Origin: Pseudoduganella umbonata
GTDB lineage: Bacteria > Pseudomonadota > Gammaproteobacteria > Burkholderiales > Burkholderiaceae_D
Assembly: GCF_014192225.1 (NCBI RefSeq)
Contig: NZ_JACHXS010000003.1
Coordinates: 310,001 to 374,000, forward strand
Direction: 5' to 3'
Length of the DNA stretch: 64,000 bases
The notes beneath the pieces are model-generated. The model was given only the letters and a program-made list of their open reading frames with translations. It was not told where the DNA came from and ran no database searches. The position numbers and the translations under genes are program-made. This document shows, one piece after another, positions 58,331 to 64,000 of this stretch; position 1 is the stretch's first letter, and each line of letters begins with the position of its first letter.

Positions 58331-61204
58331 TCAGGCTGCCTTCTCCGCCCGCATGTCCGCCACCGTGAAACACCCGCGCCCCCGCGACTTGGCGGCATAC
58401 AGGGCCCGGTCGGCGGTCTCGTTCAGTTCGGCAAGCACGACGGGGAACTCCTTCGTGTATGCGACTCCGACACTCGTCGACACCTTGCGCGCACCCGTGG
58501 CCAGGTCGAACGGCGCCTGGAATGCGGCAATGATCTTTTCCGCCACCAGGGCCGCCTCGTCCCGCCCGTTCAGCCCTTCCAGTATCACGGTGAATTCATC
58601 CCCGGCCAGCCGGCAGACGGTATCGGTCACACGCACGGCGCCTTTCACGCGGCGGGCGAACTCCTGCAGCACGATATCGCCCGCGGCATGGCCCAGGGTG
58701 TCGTTGACCTGCTTGAAATGGTCGACGTCGAGGAACATCAGCGCCAGTCCGTGGCCGCTGCGCCGGGCGCGCTGCGCGGCCGCTTCCAGGCCTTCCTGGT
58801 AGGAACGGCGGTTGGGCAGGCCGGTCAGCATGTCGACCCGTGCCAGCCGGCGCAATTCCTCTTCGTGGCGCTTGGCTGCGGAGATGTCGGCACCCAGCAC
58901 GTAGACACCGTTGCAGACGCCGTCGTGCACGTCGGGAATGCGCGTCACTTCGACGGTACGGGCCAGCGTGCCCTGCCCGATGGTCATCTCGAACGTGACA
59001 TCGTCGTCGGTACCGCGCAGTTTGTCGCGGTGCGCCAGGTACAGCTCCTCGCCCATCACCTCGCGGACGGTCTTGCCGGGAATGCTGCCGGCCTGTACGC
59101 CGAACCAGGTTTCGTAGGTGGCGTTGGCGAAGGTGTAGCGCTCCGTGTGGTCGACATAGCCGATCAGGACGGGCAGGTTGTTCGTGATGGTGCGCAGGCT
59201 CCGTTCGCTCGCTTCCAGCCGCCGTGCCGACTCTTTCAGCACCGTCACGTCCTTCAGGGCGATGACGGCGCCGATGCCGGTACCGTCCTGCGCATGCAGC
59301 GCGCGGCCGCTGGCGAACAGGAAGCGCGGCGTGCCGTGGAGAGGCCTGACGACGACTTCCGCGTTTTCCACCAGTTCGCCGCGCAAGGCGCGGAACAGGG
59401 GCGCCCCCTCCGCGACCAGCGGCGTCTGGCCGTCGCCCAGGAAAAGACGGTAGTGGTCGGCCCATTCGTCGGACCGCAGTGGCGTGGATGGCAGGCCGTG
59501 GATCTCGCGCGCGGCGCGATTGAACATCGTCACCTCGCCGTCGCGCGAGCAGACCACGACGCCCACGTCGATCGAATCGAGCACGACGTCGAGCAGTTCG
59601 CGCTCCCTGGCCAGCGTGTCTTCGATTTCCTTGCGCTGCGAAATATCCTGGATGAAGGTACCGAAGAAGTGCGTGTCGCCCGCGTCGATCAGGCCGATCG
59701 TCATCTCGACGGGAAACTCGGCGCCGCTGCCGCGCAGGGCAAACAGCTGCAGCCGCTTGCCGACCACGCCGGAGCTGCTGCCGACGCCGAAGCGGCGCAT
59801 GCCATCCTCGTGGGCCTGGCGGAAACGGGGCGGGATGATGGTTTCCGTTACAGTCTTGCCCAGTACCTCGGCGCGGGTGCGGCCGAAAATCTCCTCGGCG
59901 CGGGGATTCCAGTCCGTGATGCGGCCTTGCGCGTCGACGCCGACGAAGGCGTCGAGCGCCGTGTCGATGATGGCGCGCACCCGGTGTTCGCTCTTGCGCG
60001 TGTCCTCGACGGCCGCGTGCAGGGCGGCCGTGCGCTCGACGACACGTTTTTCCAGCGTGGCGTTCAGGTCGCGCAGGCCCGCTTCCTTGACGCGCACCTT
60101 GGCCAGCAGTTCATTGAGCGCAGCCTGCAGGATCTGCACTTCCGCCAGCCGGCTGTGCACGGGCGGAATCCGGTCCAGCTGGCCCGCCGTCAGCTCGCCG
60201 GCATGGCGGGTAATGCGCTCCAGCGGCCTGGCGATACCGCGCGAAAGCAGCCATACCAGCAGCGACACCAGGGCCGCCGCGCCGATACCGCCCCACAGGA
60301 TCTTGGCGCGCAGCGCGTCGACGGGCCGGAACGCCTCGTCGAGCGGCTGGCGCACCAGCACGGTCCACTCCAGGCCCGGATACGAGTCGTGGCCGCGGCT
60401 CTTGCTGTAGCCCACCAGGTAACGCCTGCCGTCCGGCCAGGCTTCGATGACGGCGCCGTTCATGCCGCGCCGGGCCAGCTGGAAGCTTTGCGGGTCCAGG
60501 ACCTTGTCCGCATACTCCGCCGGGCCAAGCAGCACGGCACCGCCCTTGCTGAGAATCAGGGTATCGACGCCCTTGCGCTCGGCCAGCGGGCGCAGCACGG
60601 AGCGCTGGACATCGGCCGCCCACTGCCAGCTCAGGTGCGTGCCGAGGATGCCCAGCACCTGCCCGTCCGCGTCCCGATAGGGAAAGGCGACGTCGAAAAA
60701 GCGCTTCGGCTCGCCGGTGGGATTGGGCAGCAGCTTGGCCAGCAGCACGGCTTCGTGCACGTCCAGCAGGTGCACGCCCCTGTTGGCCGCCTGGAACCAC
60801 GGGCGGGCCGCGACGTTCTTCCCTTCGAGCAGGGCGCCAGTGGCGATCTTGACCTGGCCGCTGTTGTCGGTAATGCCGATCCACGCGTAATAAGGGTGGG
60901 TTTCCTGCATGCGCTCGAGCACGGCGCGCTTGGCAGGCACCGGCACGCTCGCGCTGGTGATTTCGTAGCGCTCGGCGATCAGCTGGACCTCGCGATAGCG
61001 CTCGTACATGCCACGGTCGAGCTTGTCCGTTGTCTGGAACGACAGTTCGGCAAGGTTCTGGCCGATTTCCTGCTCGACCTGCCTGGCCATGCTCTGGCCG
61101 ACCACCTGCAGCGTGACGAAGGTCAGCAGCAGCATGACGGCTGCGGAGACCGCCGCCAGGGATGGTGCCAGGGCGATGCGCTTGAAACGGGGCAGGAAAA
61201 CCAT
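58331..61204 (-). CDS. Membrane diguanylate cyclase with dCache-type sensor, HAMP and three PAS domains
   Basis: About 957 residues from the ATG at 61204; an ATG at 61246 would add 14, and neither has a ribosome site. Order: transmembrane helix (LAAVSAAVMLLLTFVTLQVVG), periplasmic sensor (HPYYAWIGITDNSGQVKIATG, FDVAFPYRDADGQVLGILGTHLSW), a second helix followed by HAMP (RGIARPLERITRHAGELTAGQLD), PAS domains starting near RAIIDTALDAFVGVDAQGRITDWN, LDVVLDSIDVGVVVCSRDGEVTMFN and NNLPVLIGYVDHTERYTFAN, and GGDEF with AGDEF and RVDMLTGLPNRRSY. AGDEF is an active variant. It follows the previous gene after 273 bp. Confidence 0.9.
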   Translation of the reverse strand: MVFLPRFKRIALAPSLAAVSAAVMLLLTFVTLQVVGQSMARQVEQEIGQNLAELSFQTTDKLDRGMYERYREVQLIAERYEITSASVPVPAKRAVLERMQETHPYYAWIGITDNSGQVKIATGALLEGKNVAARPWFQAANRGVHLLDVHEAVLLAKLLPNPTGEPKRFFDVAFPYRDADGQVLGILGTHLSWQWAADVQRSVLRPLAERKGVDTLILSKGGAVLLGPAEYADKVLDPQSFQLARRGMNGAVIEAWPDGRRYLVGYSKSRGHDSYPGLEWTVLVRQPLDEAFRPVDALRAKILWGGIGAAALVSLLVWLLSRGIARPLERITRHAGELTAGQLDRIPPVHSRLAEVQILQAALNELLAKVRVKEAGLRDLNATLEKRVVERTAALHAAVEDTRKSEHRVRAIIDTALDAFVGVDAQGRITDWNPRAEEIFGRTRAEVLGKTVTETIIPPRFRQAHEDGMRRFGVGSSSGVVGKRLQLFALRGSGAEFPVEMTIGLIDAGDTHFFGTFIQDISQRKEIEDTLARERELLDVVLDSIDVGVVVCSRDGEVTMFNRAAREIHGLPSTPLRSDEWADHYRLFLGDGQTPLVAEGAPLFRALRGELVENAEVVVRPLHGTPRFLFASGRALHAQDGTGIGAVIALKDVTVLKESARRLEASERSLRTITNNLPVLIGYVDHTERYTFANATYETWFGVQAGSIPGKTVREVMGEELYLAHRDKLRGTDDDVTFEMTIGQGTLARTVEVTRIPDVHDGVCNGVYVLGADISAAKRHEEELRRLARVDMLTGLPNRRSYQEGLEAAAQRARRSGHGLALMFLDVDHFKQVNDTLGHAAGDIVLQEFARRVKGAVRVTDTVCRLAGDEFTVILEGLNGRDEAALVAEKIIAAFQAPFDLATGARKVSTSVGVAYTKEFPVVLAELNETADRALYAAKSRGRGCFTVADMRAEKAA

Positions 61205-61499
61205 GGCGTAAATCACGGGAAAAAATGCAGTGGCCCATGGTAGCATGTAATGCCAATAGGAAATATTACTCCCGCGCTCAACACCGGCGGTAATGGCTCG
61301 CCGTGTCGTCAAATTGTCACGTGGGATATCTTGGATGCACGTTTTCCAGCGCGGCCGACGCTCAAATGCGCAATGACGATCCCGATGGAGAGCGTAGCAA
61401 ACGTTGGGCAGGATTGCAGAATACCGGAACGCCATGCTTCCCGCCGCGCGCGCTCACGCACTTGCTGTTTTCGGCGCGATAACGTATGAACGCATACTT

Positions 61500-61858
61500 C
61501 CGAAGACTCCGGTCCCGCCGTCCGAACTCTCGGTACCAGGCGCCAGCGTTGTGATCACTCCGACGACCTCTTGCAATCCGCCTGATTCGGCCATGAGCGC
61601 CGACGCGCGGGGAATCGGTCGCTGGCCACGCGTCGGTGATGCCGATGACGCGCGTCGTATCGGGCAGCTTGATATCCAGGACAGCCAGCATCCCGGCGCG
61701 GATCTCGTAATCTGCCTGGTGCGCCGAGGCCAGCGTGACGTGATCGCTGTTCAGCAACGCCCCAGCAATATGGCTAGGTCGTTGGTTTCGATCGCCGGCA
61801 CCGGCGGCACCAGACCTTCCAGCCTGAACAACAGATCGAGCAGCTCGCGGTTCACCAT
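61500..61858 (-). pseudogene. LysR-family regulator remnant (C-terminal effector domain, frameshifted)
   Basis: From 61858 one frame reads MVNRELLDLLFRLEGLVPPV and ETNDLAILLG before a stop. A second frame continues ALLNSDHVTLASAHQADYEI, RAGMLAVLDIKLP and DTTRVIGITDAWPATDSP. A third appears to continue RASALMAESGGLQEV. Joined, this is the usual LysR C-terminal pattern. No helix-turn-helix is present. The remainder of the 729-bp gap 61205-61933 shows no gene. At least two frame changes argue for decay. Confidence 0.55.
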
Positions 61859-61933
61859 GCTGCTATTCGGCAATATCCAGTCGCGTCGGCAGGCTGAGGC
61901 GAACGTATGATCCAAGTATTGACTGCAAAGGCG

Positions 61934-62317
61934 TTATGACGAGTCTTCCTCCGCTTGTTTTCGCGGGCACGCATCCTTTCTCAGGACAATTGTGATCTCG
62001 TCATTGCGGTATATTCGTTCTTGCTTCAACTTTCCGAAGTCCACCTGCCAACCTCTCGTACAGGCATAGCTCCACTCCACCATGGACTGTGAGAGCTGGA
62101 ATTCCTCCTTCAGATCCTGCCAATAAATTTGACGTTGCACACGGATCTTGCGCCAATAAAGCCCTTCGGAAAAGCTGGCGTTCTGTGACTTGGCCAGTTC
62201 GAAGTTTGGCACTTGCCGCAATCCATATTCCGTCAAATTTGATTTGACCGCACCGACAGCAATCGTTCCCATGGCAAAAGCAACCATGCAACCGACTTTT
62301 ATGAGTGACTTATTCAT
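61934..62317 (-). CDS. Small exported protein of unknown function
   Basis: A 127-residue protein that I do not recognise. MNKSLIKVGCMVAFAMGTIAVGAV looks like a signal peptide or N-terminal anchor. The rest is basic and Trp/Tyr-rich (GLYWRKIRVQRQIYWQDLKEEF, MVEWSYACTRGWQVDFGKL) with two Cys (one in YACTRGW, one in RKDACPRK) that could form a disulphide bond in the periplasm. Its start overlaps the transpeptidase-like stop by 8 bp, so it is co-translated with that gene and may act with it. Codon use is less GC-biased than in the main window. Confidence 0.7.
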   Translation of the reverse strand: MNKSLIKVGCMVAFAMGTIAVGAVKSNLTEYGLRQVPNFELAKSQNASFSEGLYWRKIRVQRQIYWQDLKEEFQLSQSMVEWSYACTRGWQVDFGKLKQERIYRNDEITIVLRKDACPRKQAEEDSS

Positions 62318-64000
62318 CGCATGCCTTCAACGCACGAGACCAAACGTGCCGGGCAATGCTGCCATCAAGCTGCAGGGAATCCCCGATCATTTTCCACCAT
62401 ACTTTCTCGGATCGGAAAGAGTGCGAATACGCCAGCGAAACAGCGTGGCAAAACTTGCCACTGCGGCGCACCTCGATGACGAGTGCCAGGTTACGCCCGG
62501 CGGCCGGGCCGAGTGTTCGTTCTTCTGCGTCCTTGCAAACAACCTCCTCTCCTGTTATTGCGCACTTTTCTTGCTGGTCATCGATAGAGGAAGCATTGAA
62601 ATCCGCGAAAAACTGAAGCGTCCTCGTAGTGAGAGCAGCGTGACCAGCTGTAGTGGCTGCGCGCGAGCCTTGTGCAGCCACTAGGTTGCCATCAATCACC
62701 TTGTCCATATAGTAGAAATCATTGCCTTCTGCAGGGTCGTCGCGAGGCCGCACACGAATGATTTTCGCCTTGATGAGTCCACTGATCCGCTCAGTCCATT
62801 GGGAATTGGGTAGCGCGGCAACGGCAGGGGTCCCTGTCTTCGCATACATTTCGATAGTGAGATTTGATTCGCTGGCTTTGTTATTCCATGCCCGCTTCAC
62901 ATCGGACAGCTTTTTGATGCCAGATTTTGATACCCCCGTTCCGATAACGACCGTATCGCGCAAGCCTGCCAGCAATTCCCCGTGCGCTTGGGCCATGGCC
63001 GGGTCATTGTTATCGAATAGTTTTCCTTCCGGTTTTCCAGGCTTGACAAAAGTTGCTTTCACTAGCGAACCATAGACCAGTCGGGCATATGTTTCCGCTA
63101 CCTTCACGGAGGACCAGCGAGAGTCGCCGCCGCCCAGGATCAGATTGAGGTAGTCAGACCGGAAATTATTGGCCAAATTCAGCCTGAAGTTCTCCTGCTC
63201 AGGCGCGATCAGGTAGAGCGGCTCGGCGCTCCTGGGCGGTTTAAGTAATGCTTGACGCCACATGTACTCATGGTGAGCAGGCGGATCAGCATCCTCAAAG
63301 TGCACGCCAAGGTCGAACATGCGTACTGCCTGTTGCGCCCATGGCAAGGTTTCTAGGTCGCCGCCGAAGACGTTGCTCGAAAATAGATATCCAGGGGGTG
63401 GCGACAGTACGGCTTGGCCGGCGATTTTCACCTCTGGGTCCTGGCCACCCGTTAGGGGTGTGTCTTTCTTGACGGCCCCCAACGCCAGCAAATTCACCGC
63501 ATACTTATTGATCGAAAAAGCAATAAAGCAACGAAAAACCACTTCGGGCGCACAGTTGTTTGGGCGAAGTGTCTCGATGGGAGGTGTTAAGGCGTAGCCA
63601 AGCACGGTGTCGATACTATTTTTTTGATAGTTACTTAAGGTCATGTTTCGCAGTTCCGGACGGCCCGCAATCACCGCAAAGGCCAGCGGAACTTTCGCTA
63701 CCGAACCAATCACTCGCCTTTTCAATCCCTCCTCTCGAACTGGCACGGCACGATAATCACCGTTTGTATAGGCGCGTGGCGCGGGCGACTCCGGATAGCC
63801 AGCCAAGGCTATTACCTCCCCATTCCAGGCGTCTATCATGGTGATTGATCCATACAATGGGCGAGAGCTCCCCATTGCCCTCTTTCCAGACTTGTCCGAT
63901 GTGAGTTCCTTTCTCAACTGCTTTATCGAGTCATCCAGAAGGCCAAAAAGTTCCTTCGAAATACCCGGATCGAGCGATAAGGTCACGCGAGCAGCAACGT
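62310..64000 (-). CDS. Penicillin-binding-protein-like transpeptidase (N-terminus outside window)
   Basis: The frame is open to the right edge (VAARVTLSLDPGISKELFG), so the N-terminus is missing. The visible 563 residues carry the three active-site motifs of the serine transpeptidase fold in order: SVAK in VIGSVAKVPLAFAV (SxxK), SIN in IAFSINKYAVNLLALG (SxN) and KTGT in IEMYAKTGTPAVA. LYGSITMIDAWNGEVIALAGYP is the usual strand near the domain start. Spacing between SxN and KTG is long, and the C-terminal half is not familiar. It may cross-link peptidoglycan in the periplasm or be a specialised member. Base composition is visibly more AT-rich than upstream. Confidence 0.75.
   Translation of the reverse strand, partial: VAARVTLSLDPGISKELFGLLDDSIKQLRKELTSDKSGKRAMGSSRPLYGSITMIDAWNGEVIALAGYPESPAPRAYTNGDYRAVPVREEGLKRRVIGSVAKVPLAFAVIAGRPELRNMTLSNYQKNSIDTVLGYALTPPIETLRPNNCAPEVVFRCFIAFSINKYAVNLLALGAVKKDTPLTGGQDPEVKIAGQAVLSPPPGYLFSSNVFGGDLETLPWAQQAVRMFDLGVHFEDADPPAHHEYMWRQALLKPPRSAEPLYLIAPEQENFRLNLANNFRSDYLNLILGGGDSRWSSVKVAETYARLVYGSLVKATFVKPGKPEGKLFDNNDPAMAQAHGELLAGLRDTVVIGTGVSKSGIKKLSDVKRAWNNKASESNLTIEMYAKTGTPAVAALPNSQWTERISGLIKAKIIRVRPRDDPAEGNDFYYMDKVIDGNLVAAQGSRAATTAGHAALTTRTLQFFADFNASSIDDQQEKCAITGEEVVCKDAEERTLGPAAGRNLALVIEVRRSGKFCHAVSLAYSHSFRSEKVWWKMIGDSLQLDGSIARHVWSRALKACDE

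Noticed and set aside
61404..61910. 168-residue frame on the plus strand
   Set aside because: The opposite strand carries LysR C-terminal sequence in shifted frames, which explains the region better. The plus-strand product has no pattern.

Overview
The window is a GC-rich chromosomal segment of a Gram-negative bacterium. Gene content points to a betaproteobacterium of the Oxalobacteraceae (Massilia / Duganella / Pseudoduganella type): TonB-dependent receptors with long plugs, a type VI secretion operon, a PEP-CTERM sorting signal, PACE-family efflux, many GGDEF/PAS proteins and polysaccharide-use loci. This assignment is inferred from gene families, not from a marker gene. I see no rRNA, tRNA, CRISPR array or intact insertion sequence.

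Layout. (1) 1-3927, minus strand: the end of a type VI secretion operon, reading a clan-CD (caspase-like) putative peptidase, a PP2C phosphatase, tssA, tssB and tssC (cut by the window edge). (2) 4507-8114, minus: a proV-proW-proX compatible-solute ABC transporter with a 31-bp tandem repeat between proV and proW. (3) 8595-14625, minus: a sugar cassette (RbsB/RbsA/RbsC-type ABC importer, fructokinase-like kinase, maltoporin-like porin) with a divergent LacI regulator at 14990-16057. (4) 16116-17592: an orphan NAD-binding 3-hydroxyacyl-CoA dehydrogenase domain protein and a PACE transporter. (5) 17713-25838: a cellulose/beta-glucan locus (TonB receptor, GH6 with CBM2, glucokinase; divergent GH3). 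(6) 25851-38954: a raffinose-family oligosaccharide and sucrose locus (TonB receptor, two GH36 alpha-galactosidases, GH32, sugar permease, LacI regulator, sucrose phosphorylase). (7) 38955-40777: a TetR remnant and a tandem HD-GYP-like protein. (8) 40774-52447, minus: a guanidine-degradation operon headed by a guanidine-I (ykkC) riboswitch, then an ABC importer, two DUF1989 carboxyguanidine deiminase subunits, a urea/guanidine carboxylase, a TorF-like porin, allophanate hydrolase and biotin synthase. (9) 52448-61204: a broken PEP-CTERM gene, an MscS channel and two large cyclic-di-GMP proteins. (10) 61205-64000: a LysR remnant, a small exported protein and a penicillin-binding-protein-like transpeptidase (cut by the right edge) in visibly more AT-rich DNA.

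How it works together. Loci 5 and 6 follow one logic: an outer-membrane TonB receptor takes up oligosaccharides, glycosidases cut them, and a kinase or phosphorylase feeds glycolysis. Near-identical LacI-type palindromes sit in their divergent promoters (TGAAATCGATTTCA in the cellulose locus, TGCAATCGATTGCA in the raffinose/sucrose locus). In locus 8 the riboswitch, importer, deiminase, carboxylase and hydrolase form a complete route from guanidine to ammonia and CO2. The biotin synthase gene at its end probably supplies the cofactor of the biotin-dependent carboxylase.
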